Shown in pieces: positions 36,830-47,946 of a DNA stretch of 64,000 bases; the stretch's first letter is position 1, and every line of letters starts with the position of its first letter. The translations under genes and the position numbers were made by a program. Origin of the DNA: Aphis gossypii (Eukaryota; Arthropoda; Insecta; Hemiptera; Aphididae); NCBI RefSeq assembly GCF_020184175.1, contig NC_065531.1, positions 7,337,213 to 7,401,212 of the forward strand, in the 5' to 3' direction. Under the pieces are notes generated by a model. That model made no database searches, was not told the DNA's origin, and saw only the letters and a list, made by a program, of their open reading frames with translations.

Positions 36830-37650
36830 CTCTCTCGTTTACGTATGTATTTATATTATTTTTGACTTATACGTGAATACTCAGTTCAAAATGCGTTTTG
36901 ATTGTCCCCCGTGTCTTATCACACTTCGGTAGACGGATCATCGCCGTCTTGAATTATTCTTTCTAGACCTTTTATAGTCGTCATTGACAGCTCTCTTCTA
37001 TTACCGATCGCAATCGTAAGTCGTAGGTACTGCAGATGGACGGGACTCGTTGGTTTTTTTAAAGTTTAAACACACAATAATGATAGAATCGTAAGGCTCG
37101 CACACAATTGACGACACCACCGTTATATGCACACACACATCAGCGATGAGGACTTAAAATCGATTTTTGCACGAAATCTCCGTGAACTCGCCGCAGCCAC
37201 TGCGGAAATTTCAACATAATAGTATATGTACCTACCTACGCCTAATATAATCCTCTTTACGCTCGAGGGTGAGTGTAGTTTTATAACGCCGCGATACAAT
37301 CCGTGACCGTTTTAACGCGTTTTCAGGGTCCCAAACCCTATGTAGTGGGGATTTTTTTTTTAACTCTCCCCGCCGACCTCGTTAAATTCGAACACCGCGA
37401 TACTTCTCGGCTTTCTAGCGATTAATGAGGTTTTTTTTTTATTTCAATCGTACTAAGCATGCCAGATTTTTGGTTGCCAAATGTTTCTTCAGCTCTATTT
37501 CACACCTACACACACACACACACACGTATAAAACTACCCCAGACAATAATATCGATGTCGTCATTATGTCGTCCAAAAGCTACACCAAGAAGCGCGTCTT
37601 TATTGAACTCATTTACTTCCACGTATTTGTGTTTTTTATTTTCATGAAGA
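36830..37650. promoter_or_regulatory. CpG-containing GC-richer island, candidate promoter/5' exon region
   Basis: About 800 bases stand out by many CG dinucleotides (for example gatcgcaatcgtaagtcgta, acgccgcgatac, ccccgccgacctcg). A consensus splice donor GTAAGT occurs at about 37,015 after 'gatcgcaatc' on the plus strand. Short open frames at 37,425-37,670 (one with MSSKSYTKKRV) overlap a CA repeat in two frames and are not convincing. The block fits a promoter with a non-coding first exon for a gene whose body lies elsewhere; strand unknown. Confidence 0.3.
37508..37525. repeat. (CA)n simple repeat
   Basis: CA dinucleotide tract of about 18 bases. Confidence 0.9.
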
Positions 37651-39589
37651 GAATACCATCACAATTGTGAATTTTATAGACTTAACCGTTCAAGTCGCTT
37701 AAATGTACTATCATCATAACTGTATCGTGTTTTAAAAGTTAAAAGCTATAATTTAGTACTTTAATGTTCAAATATAGTAATTTAACCATTTATAAGTAGG
37801 TTATATTGAAATTTCATATTTAGTTTAGTTAAATAAAATATTACTGCCGAAAAATTATCAACATTTCAAACAGCATAATTAAATGATTAACACAATTTGT
37901 ATTTTTATACACAAAGTAGCTATTGGTTCTTAAATTATATATATATATATTATATTGACATATATTAACTAGGGATTTTTGTAAGTTATTAATAGTGGTT
38001 AAAATATTAAAATATAAGTTTATTTATTTTTTTATTCTACTGTTGTTTCTATAACATAATAATAACTCGAATATTAAATATAATATAATTTAAATAATTG
38101 AATAATCTTTTCATTTTTATTTTTTGTTTTAAATTAACTACCTACAAGAGTTTATGGTACTAATAGATTGTGTTGTATTAAAAAAAATCTTGTTTTGTCG
38201 TATTGAGGTTTAATTGAAATCTCTTTTATCCATCGGATCACAGTATTCCTACATACTATTTATTATGAACATAGGTAGGGTTTTTAATTTAATATCATAT
38301 ACGCATTTAAAAAAAAAAAAACCTAATACCATTTTGTTTTTTGTTTATGAAGTCCATTTTCCAATAAGTTAATCATATAATTTTGTTATTTATTTAATAT
38401 GCATTTGTTTTTTATATCGATTAAAAAATATTAAAAGTTACAATAAACTTATAAATATAAATTAAATATTAAAAAAAAAATATTTTCACAGATGAAAAAA
38501 TATAAAATAGATAAAAATAGGGGTATCAAATTTTGCACAGCCTATAAATGAGTCTTAATCCTAGCCTGATTATGTAACTATTTAATTCAAAACAACTAGC
38601 ACTAAAATCATGCGAATCGTCACTTGTTAATATTTAATTACTTTCAAATTTAACAGTTAAATATAGTTCGCATTCTAAAACAATCAACAATCAATTCAAC
38701 TCATTGAACATTTGAGAATTTGAGTTTGTAATCCTTGCTAGGGTAACTCTATTTAATTCATCCGTTTATAGATTGAGCGATTTCCATTTAAATGTACAGG
38801 ATTCGTTCTCTGCTGATAACTATAAATACAGGGGATTTAGTATTACATTACAACTTCCTATTAATATCATACGTCACAATAGTGCTCGAATAGGTGTTAA
38901 CCTTTAAGCTATTTGTTAGGTTTAGCATGAAGATATTCATTAACTTATGTTCGTGATACTAAAGTAAATATTTAGCATAAACCAAGTAAATAATATTTCA
39001 AGAGTAATGAAATACTACTTTAGCTATCAAAGAATTCGTCAAACCACAGTGAAATAAAAATACGAAATAATAATATAATTGGTTAAATTTTTAATTTGTT
39101 TGTGTGTATTAGATTAATTCAAAAATATAAAATAAATAAATAAGATATGTATATGAATAATTATAAACGCAATATTTCATTAAATTTACAAGATAAAACA
39201 AAGTGTTTACTGTTTACACTAAAGCTTTTAGTATTATGTTATTTAATGTTTGATTTTTTTATACTTGCATAATATACGATTATAATAGAAAAATTGAAAT
39301 TTTAATTTATTTACAGCTAAAATAACTGTTGATTTGATGTCAAAAACAAATTTAATTAATAATAACTAAATAATGGCAATAATAATTGTTATTTCATGGA
39401 AACATATTTAATTCAGAACAAAAAAGTTCTAAGTAAAAAAAAATAAATTAACAATCAAAAGGTTCTATCTGTAAAACTGTTTGTTTTATAACAGAAATTT
39501 CCGGATTAAGTTTTAATACATTTCAAGAATTAAGGCTGAATAAAATTATTAATTTTTAAATTTGACAATCATTAAAAAATTATAATTTA
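37651..39589. other. AT-rich intergenic DNA
   Basis: No gene seen. It contains a TA tract near 37,940 and A-runs near 38,310 and 38,470. Confidence 0.4.
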
Positions 39590-39810
39590 AATTTTAGATT
39601 CTGAATGAAGTGATGAATGTATTGATTTTACAATGATGTATGTTTTTTTTTTTTGTATCTGTGTACAGCATAACTAGTCGAAATAATGCTTCAATTTCAA
39701 ACTTCGGGGGTGGTTTCCGATGGAAAAGTGAATATCCTTGGTGCATTATAGAGGTAAAAAGTAAACATTTTCCAACAGTTTTAAAAAAAATCGAGAAAAA
39801 CAAAAAAAAA
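39590..39810 (+). repeat. detached central unit ('A') of the palindromic repeat family
   Basis: The stretch from 'attctgaatgaagtgatgaa' to the A-rich end is the reverse complement, with modest divergence, of about 41,835-42,055 in the centre of the large element that follows. Shared words include gtgtacagcataactagtcg, ataatgct, and tatccttggtgcattatag. It abuts the left end of that element directly, so it is either an older fragment or part of a nested insertion. Confidence 0.65.
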
Positions 39811-40020
39811 AAGTGGGCAAGTGAGTACCGCTCTGCTGTACATTAGGTGCCGTATGGATCATTATTATATATTATAGGAGTGTTAAATTTGAATCCAATG
39901 ATAGTTATCATTGTATACGAAAAACGATTCTGAACGAAGATGATTTGTCAGCCTAGGATATAATTTCTAGTGGTTGGTGAAAAAGGTGGTTTAAAAAAAC
40001 CAGCTTATATTAAAAAATAT

Positions 40021-40568
40021 TTTGAAAATTAAATCACGTAAAGAAAACGCGAATCTTAATAACTGGTAAAATTTTCAAGTATCTACGACTTATACTTTTT
40101 GAATAATAACAAATATTTAAAATCGTTTGAGGATAAATCGTTATCGTTACGCTATTTCGTTAAAATTTAAAATTCAAACGCACTTAAAATTTTTCCTATA
40201 ATGATGCTTCGAGTTTTCTCTATAGATACTTGAAGGTAAACTTATGGAAAACTTAGTGTTGTATTTTTAATCCTTAGTTATAAACACAAAAAATTTTATG
40301 ATTTTTCAACTTCAAATATTTCGCAAATATTCATAATTTTGACGAATTTTCGTCAAAATTTGAACTTCAAATGCTAATAAAAAAAAATTGTGCCTATGTA
40401 TTCTTATAATTTTTTAATCACTATAAGAATAACATATGAGGAACTTTGTATTAAATTTTCAAGTATTTTGATAGGGCCAAAAAAATTTTATCGACACTTC
40501 AAAAATATTTTTTCAGAAAAATTGAAAATTTCAGTTGTCTATAAATAGCTCAAAAAAAGTCAAAATAT
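40021..40568 (+). repeat. 548 bp tandem unit, copy 1
   Basis: Compared by eye with 40,569-41,116, it appears identical base for base over its whole length, at an offset of exactly 548. It lies in the left arm of the palindromic element. Confidence 0.8.
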
Positions 40569-41116
40569 TTTGAAAATTAAATCACGTAAAGAAAACGCGA
40601 ATCTTAATAACTGGTAAAATTTTCAAGTATCTACGACTTATACTTTTTGAATAATAACAAATATTTAAAATCGTTTGAGGATAAATCGTTATCGTTACGC
40701 TATTTCGTTAAAATTTAAAATTCAAACGCACTTAAAATTTTTCCTATAATGATGCTTCGAGTTTTCTCTATAGATACTTGAAGGTAAACTTATGGAAAAC
40801 TTAGTGTTGTATTTTTAATCCTTAGTTATAAACACAAAAAATTTTATGATTTTTCAACTTCAAATATTTCGCAAATATTCATAATTTTGACGAATTTTCG
40901 TCAAAATTTGAACTTCAAATGCTAATAAAAAAAAATTGTGCCTATGTATTCTTATAATTTTTTAATCACTATAAGAATAACATATGAGGAACTTTGTATT
41001 AAATTTTCAAGTATTTTGATAGGGCCAAAAAAATTTTATCGACACTTCAAAAATATTTTTTCAGAAAAATTGAAAATTTCAGTTGTCTATAAATAGCTCA
41101 AAAAAAGTCAAAATAT
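40569..41116 (+). repeat. 548 bp tandem unit, copy 2
   Basis: Second copy in direct orientation. A third, diverged copy begins at 41,117 and runs to about 41,680, losing identity after roughly 100 bases. Confidence 0.8.
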
Positions 41117-43182
41117 TTTGAAATTTAAATCACGTAAAGAAAACGCGAATCTTAATAACTGGTAAAATTTTTAAGTATCTACGACTTATACTTTTTGAAT
41201 AATAACAAATATCAAAAATCGTTTGAGGCTAAACTGTTATTTAACGCGGTTTTTGTAAAAATTTAAATTTCAAACACTCATAAAAATTTTTTGTCTGAAT
41301 CCGGTAGAGTTTTTTTTACAGATATTTGAAGAAAAATGTATGGAAAACCTTGTACCAAATTTTCAAAACTTAGTTATAAAAGAAAAAATTTTATGATTTT
41401 TCAACTTCAAAATTACTTGCAAATTTTCGCGTTTTCGACATATTTCGTAAAAATTTGAACTAAAAACGCTTATAAAAAAAAATTGTGACTAACGATTTTT
41501 AATTTTTTTTAGCTACATTAAAAACAACTCATAAGGAACCTTGTATTAAATTTTCAAAACTTTTTGGTCATCCAAAAATTTTTTATCGACACTTTAAAAA
41601 AAATTTCTCAAAAAAATCGAAAACTTCAGTGGTCTATAAATAACTCAAAAAAAGTCAACATTTTTTGAAAATTTAACTATATACGGATACCACTGACATT
41701 AACATTTGGTGAAAATTTCAAGTATTTTCAGTGATTATTTTTTGAATTACAACCATAAAAAAAAATCGATTTGGTCGAAAACTGGTTTTGCGTAAAAATT
41801 CCCGTTTTTCCGTCATTTTTTTTTTGTTTTTCTTGATTTTTTTGAAAACTGTTGGAAAATGTTAACTTTTTACCTCTATAATGCACCAAGGATATTCACT
41901 TTTACATCGGAAATCTCCCCCATTGTTTGAAATTGGAGCATTATTTCGACTAGTTATGCTGTACACAGACACAAAAACAAAAAAAAAAAAAAAAAAAAAA
42001 GCACACACCATTGTAAAATCAATACATTCATCACTTCGTTCAGAATCTAAAATGAGGGAAAAACGGGAATTTTTACGCAAAACCAGTTTTCGACCGAATC
42101 GATTTTTTATATGGTAGTAATTCAAAAACTAATCACTGTAAATACTTGAAATTTTCACAAAATGTTTATGTTAGTGTTATCTATACACAGTTAAATTTTT
42201 TTTTAAGCGTTTAAAGTTCAAATTTTTACGAAATCTGTCGAAAACGCGAAAATTTGCAAGTAATTTTGAAGTTGAAAAATCATAAAATGTTTTGTGTTTA
42301 TAACTAAGGATTAAAAATACAACACTAAGTTTTCCATATAGGTTTTTTTTCAAGTAGCTTTAGAGAAAACTCGAAGCATCATTATAGGAAAAATTTTAAG
42401 TGCTTTTGAATTTTAAATTTTTACGAAATCGCGTAACGATAACGATTTATCCTCAAACGATTTTAAATATTTGTTATTATTCAAAAAGTATAAGTCATAG
42501 ATACTTGAAAATTGTACCAGTTATTTAGATTGGCATTTTCTTTACATGATTTAATTTTCAAAATATTTTGAGTTTTTTTGAGCTATTTATAGATAACTGA
42601 AATTTTCAATTTTTTTGAAATATCAATAAAATTTTTTTGGCTGAATCAAAATACTTGAAAATTTTATACAAAGTTCCTCATATATATGTTATTCTTATAG
42701 TGATTAAAAAATTATAAGAATACATAGGCACAATTTTTTTTATTAGCATTTGAAGTTCAAATGTTGACAAAAATTCGTCAAAATTATGAATATTTGCAAA
42801 TTATTTTGTGGTTCAAAATTCATAAAATTGTTTGTATTTATATCTAACGTTAAATATTCTAGACTGACAAATCATCTTCGTTCAGAATCGTTTTTCGTAT
42901 ACAATGATACCTATATCATTGCATTCAAATTTAACCTACCCTAGTCCGAGGTCCACCCCACCCCCTAATGTACAGCAGAGCGGTACCCACTTGCCGACAT
43001 TTTTACATTTCTATTCTAAAAACTGTAATATTTTTAAATTTCTCCTTTTAGTTCCGAGCCCCTAATAATTAAAATAAATTTTAAAGTTAAGTTTTGTCCT
43101 CAGCTTTTTATTCAAAAGTATTCTAATCCACGTAGCACAACTTTATTGTACAGTATAGCCGAGTCTTAATTATCTTCACCAG

Positions 43183-43415
43183 TTGGAAAATCTGAAACAC
43201 CACATGACATGGTCGAAGAACCACAAGATAGGAATCCGTTTCTTCTACATCATATTAAAAAAAAAACGGTTGACAAATATAAAATAAAACACATTACCAA
43301 TGTTTCTATACCAACTGAAAGCAAGAAGGAAAAAATACAAAACATGATAATTATTTTTTCTTTGAAAATATCCTATTATTTTTCCGGTATAAAAAATATA
43401 TTATACATAAACTGA
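43183..43415 (+). CDS. possible exon, unrecognised charged protein
   Basis: After an acceptor-like ttatcttcaccag (ending 43,182) a frame opens with GKSETPHDMVEEPQDRNPF and continues to about KKTVDKYKIKH and SIPTESKKEK. It then degenerates into AT-rich Ile/Phe codons before the stop at 43,415. The first 55 codons have a balanced acidic/basic/Pro composition unlike chance frames here. No good donor was found; a weak one (ccg|gtataa) is near 43,386. It may be a lone exon of a host gene or a fragment of a transposon protein. No family is recognised. Confidence 0.25.
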
Positions 43416-43889
43416 AAAAGTAAAAAAAAAATGTGTAAAAAACACCTTTTGAATGAATTGATAAAATGTAAGCTCAAAGGTTTTTCCCATTTATTTTATA
43501 GAATTGAACAATACTTATCTGATTCATCCGGCAATATTTTATCGTATTTTTTCTGTTCCATACTACAACATATATATTATATTAACTTATGTTAGTATAT
43601 TATTTAAAGAGTATGTTCAAGTAATCTTTAACCTAACAGCATATGTACTTTAGTTAATCTAAAAATGTATTATTCAGTGTTCTATACTAATGTAACATTA
43701 TAATAAATAAATGTGGTTTTGTGATAAAAAAATAAATTAGGATTCATCGAATAAATTATATAATGCAGGTATGTTTAACAGAACTGTATTATATGAAAAT
43801 ATGTTTACAAATTATATATACCATAGATAACAAACAGCTATTTTAAATTATATCATCAAATTTTATAATATTTTCACTTGTGACATAAA

Positions 43890-44340
43890 TTTAGACTTAG
43901 TGGAAAAATGAATGTATTGGTTTTCCAATGATGTATATATATTTTTTCGTGTTTGTCATCGTTTTTTGCTTTTAGTACAATAAAATAATTCAGTCTTATA
44001 CTTTATTGAATGGGATCTAGTTGGTATTTTAGTGTATAGAATTAAAATAAAACTTCTCATGTTTTTCTTAATAATTGGTAAAAACTAAAAATAAATAAAT
44101 ACAGAAAAACAGTAAATAGGTAAGTTGATTATTGATAAAATCAAATTTGTTGTAATTCAAAAACAAATAACATAAATTATGATAAATATTTCAAAATATT
44201 TTGAAATATTTATAGACAATTTATTGAATTTTCAACTTTTTGGATTTTTTTTTGTAAATTTTGATAAAAAATCTTATGTTCAAATTTAATTTGAAAATTA
44301 AATTATTTAAGCAATATGTAGTATGTTGTACACTTATATT
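43890..44340 (+). repeat. worn remnant of the palindromic repeat family
   Basis: 43,899-43,945 (aatgaatgtattggttttcc, aatgatgtat, then a T-run) matches the start of the A unit at 39,607-39,655. 44,180-44,290 shares words with the 548 bp unit (tattttgaaa, tttatagac, ttttcaactt, gttcaaattt). It is strongly diverged, with approximate borders. Confidence 0.4.
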
Positions 44341-44350
44341 GACTTAATAA

Positions 44351-44770
44351 TTATAAGTTGATAATGTTAAACGAATAACTTACATAACTGGATTTTAACT
44401 TGATTTTACACATCAATATTATTTTTCCATTATCGCTGATAATTAAAAAATAAATGACGATGACCATTATAATATGGTACATCTGTCCTATACGCGAAAT
44501 TAATTTTGAAAAAATTAAAAAATGTTGATTTTTAAATTTTTCAGATTTGTTCAATCTGCTATACAACAAATTGAAAAATAGAAATATAGACAAATAAGCC
44601 TTCTCCGTATTGAAAATTGGTTTTCGTAAATACAAGGATTTATCATTAAAATACAAATTATTACATCTTTTACAGTTATTTGAAGTATATATTTGACATC
44701 TTCTATATACTAAGATACAATAGAGGGAGTTCCCCAGTTTGTATAATCTATTGAATTTGTCATAGAACAT
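44351..44770 (-). CDS. doubtful long open frame with two hydrophobic segments
   Basis: A minus-strand frame of 139 codons ends shortly after a consensus donor GTAAGT (44,381-44,386). The product is Leu/Ile/Tyr/Asn-rich, with two hydrophobic stretches (AYLSIFLFFNLLY and YHIIMVIVIYFLII) and a pair of NNC(K/x)RC-like Cys. A chemoreceptor exon would look broadly like this, but no diagnostic motif is present and the DNA is so AT-rich that chance is the leading explanation. Confidence 0.12.
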   Translation of the reverse strand: MFYDKFNRLYKLGNSLYCILVYRRCQIYTSNNCKRCNNLYFNDKSLYLRKPIFNTEKAYLSIFLFFNLLYSRLNKSEKFKNQHFLIFSKLISRIGQMYHIIMVIVIYFLIISDNGKIILMCKIKLKSSYVSYSFNIINL

Positions 44771-47700
44771 AAATGTGTATTAAATATTATATTTATTCAT
44801 AATAGATGCATAGATAATTATTAAGTATTTAATGAATTAATAGTGAGCTAATGGCTTCTTAAACATGATTTAGTGGCCATGATTGGTTTAATAAATTTTA
44901 TTGAACCATTAGGTTAGGTTTTAGTTAACAACTCAACATTAATAATATTATTTATTATTACACAATATTATGTTTTATATATTTTTTTCAATATTATAAT
45001 TATAAGTTATGACTGCACGTTAGAAAATAATATTAGGTGAATTATAATGATTTTATAACAAATCTTACTTTTCAATAAAGGTCTCGTTGAGATTTCTCAG
45101 CAGGTATATTGGTGAATTAATATTTTTTAGATACTGCTGTTGTCGGTTATTTACTAATTAATTACTTTTAGTGTAGCAAGTTGCAAAAACTATCATAGAT
45201 ATTATATTAAAAATATAGTGAGATCGTGAGGTCATTCTTTATCGTGTGCTTTGCACCATTAATCATTATTGTTCAATTAAAATATGTTATAACAGAACTT
45301 AAATTGACTACCTATCTGTGTTATAGAAAAAAAACTCTCTAATACAAATAGTGCCTAACGTAATAAACCTTACTTGTCATTTAATTAAATAAATCAAATC
45401 AATGTTATTACTTAATAGATCTTAGTACCAAACAATTTAATGTTTCAAACTGCTAACAGTAGGCAGTAGCATATACAATAACCATTAAAACCATCCCGTG
45501 GGGTTGTGGATCAATAACACTAGAACCAATGCATTTGTCGTGTTAATGTAGTGATAAAATGATATAAATCATTGTAATTAAATATAGTGTTCCAAAAAAC
45601 AACATAAATCACTGCATTCTTAATGGTCCTGAAAAACTTATATACTCAGATCTAATAATATTGTCAATAACTAACCGGTTAATCTATATAGACCTACACT
45701 ATAGTGAACTGTAATCGATGATACGTGATTAGACGTACAAATTGAAACGATTGTCAGACAAAAGCAAATGCGCGAAAGATAATAATTTTAGAGCAACGAT
45801 AGTTATCAATTATTTCGACAGTTCTTGGGTCGGCGTGTACCTATAGGATCAGTGATGAAATGCTAATATTTTGTTCTCCGGTTATTTTAAAGCACTACCC
45901 AGGGGACCCATTTGCAGGGATACCGCCCCGCCATTAAACGGTTTGGCAATATTCCCGAAGGCTCGGCAATAATAATTGCAATTTTGATGGAACTACCGTG
46001 ATAGTTTATTGGCCCCGTAGCAGTTTATTACGTGCAGAGTTGTTTTTAACCAGTATCAATGAAAATACAAAAGTTATCAGAAAAAAAGTATACTATTCCC
46101 AACACTTTATATACTATGGGACGACGATGATTTTCTTCGTCCAATCACTGATTTCGAGGAGTAGGGTTTTTGAAAATGATTTGTGCCAATCAAAATAACT
46201 TAGCCTAACCTACATTTCTATTCAACCAACAGAAATTTATTGAAGAATACAATTTTATATCTACTGTAACAAAAGATCATTTTAAATTACCTGTAAAATT
46301 GAAATGGTAATGGGACAGTGACGGAAAATTATTTTATACTAGTAGTATTATATGTATTTTTGTCCGCGCAGTTCCTATAAATAATATAGAAGAATATTTT
46401 TATACTACAAGATAACTCTACTTTTTTTGAGATATTTTTAAACTGAAAATTATTGTAGTTGTGATACCTAATATCATTTAATTATTTATTTAAAACATAT
46501 AAATTGTATAATATTTAGTTACCAACTAATTTATTTTTCTTGTTTAATGATTTTTTATGTTTATATACGTTTATGTGTACAGATTATTAAATATTCACCT
46601 ATTTAAATTAATATACATTATACTCTTCAATATTATTATACCTCTAAAGAATAATAAATTCCATCAAATGAAAAAAAAAATAATAATAAATATTATAATT
46701 TAAATTTAAAACAAAACTTTTTTTTATTCTGAACAGTTTTTAATTATCGAAAATATTAAAAGCTCGATATTAAAATAATAATATTAATTAGAATACATTA
46801 TTAAAATAGTAACGTATTATTTTCATTTAGAAATAGCGATTGATATTAGTCATATTACACCATCTGCTGTTGGTTAATTAATTTATATAATTTTATATTT
46901 GTTTTTTTTTTTTGTGGAATATATTATTTTTAATAATCTTGGAATTTCAATATAAGATATGATAGAAACGTAAAAATAAAAATACAATTCTAAATAACGT
47001 GTTCACTGTTCAAGTAAAATATAATTATAATTAATTTTATTTTGTAAAGTTATATATACATATTATTTATTTATTTATTTATGAATATTCGATTAAAAAA
47101 ACATAGTATAACATTTATTACACACTATATATAATATATATCTATTTTATTATAAATACACTCACTATAATATTGAATGATAAAAAATATACACACTAAA
47201 AACTTTTCAACACGTTCGAATTATTACTTAATATAATGACACGTGGGAAGCAGTTTGACACTAACGATCAACATAAGCGAACTCAGTAATACACTTATTA
47301 ATAGCCATCTTCCGAGTCAGTAAAATATACAATTTTAGTATAAAAATTATCATAGATTTATAAGCTATTCTTCGTGTTTTATTATTGATAAAAACCTTAT
47401 ACACTGTGCTTTAACCTCCAGATACGGAACACTTATCACTTATAAGGAGTAGAAAACCTTCTCTGGATAATTAACATCGTAATAAGATCCCTCCGACTAC
47501 GCTATAGTAGTCTTTGTTTTATTAAAAACAAAAAAAAAAATATGTGTAAACGGATTATAGTTTATTGAACTGTTAAATATATATTATCTAATCTAAAATT
47601 AAATCAAATATCAATATCAATCTGATAAAGATCTGAAATACTACATAACTTTATTCAAAATGCGTCTCATTCTTTTTCTTTTTTAATAAATGTATAATTT

Positions 47701-47946
47701 ATATAATTTATTGTTATTGACATTGATAGATTTTGTTGTGTATACATTGGATTTTTTTCATTCAAAATATTTACTTAGGTAGGTATCTATTTAAATATAT
47801 TATCTAAGCCACAGTATGCCATACAGTTTTTTTTATGGCATATTTTAAAGTAAATAAAAAGTATAATATAATTGATAATAAATACTGAACAAAATACTTT
47901 TAGATATTTAATATTTAGTATTTGTTCGGTATATAAATAAAATAGA
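44771..47946. other. intergenic DNA with one GC-richer patch
   Basis: No gene called. The patch at 45,820-46,040 (acccaggggacccatttgca, ccgccccgcc) is distinctly GC-richer than its flanks. A 66-codon open frame starts near its end (45,998) but has no domain. The patch could be a conserved regulatory block or a decayed transposon end. Confidence 0.3.

Larger units (their letters stand above)
39811..42998. mobile_element. 3.2 kb palindromic (foldback-like) repeat element, unclassified
   Basis: The left end gtgggcaagtgagtaccgct is the inverted counterpart of the right end (reverse complement gtcggcaagtgggtaccgct). The inverted pairing continues inward: 39,890-39,960 pairs with 42,850-42,930 (acgattctgaacgaagatga), 40,130-40,560 pairs with 42,230-42,830, and 41,680-41,820 pairs with 42,055-42,200. 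A central A-unit (41,835-42,055) forms the loop. The left arm is longer because a 548 bp segment is tandemly repeated. It has no transposase frame; the short open frames at 39,640-39,846 and 41,862-42,125 are by-products of the repeat. Diverged one-sided copies lie at 9,936, 13,196 and 43,890. The layout suggests a foldback or large MITE; no superfamily is assigned. Confidence 0.65.

Noticed and set aside
39640..42125. Short open frames in both arms of the palindromic element that give mirrored peptides
   Set aside because: They arise from the same repeat unit on opposite strands and cross long A/T runs; no domain is present.
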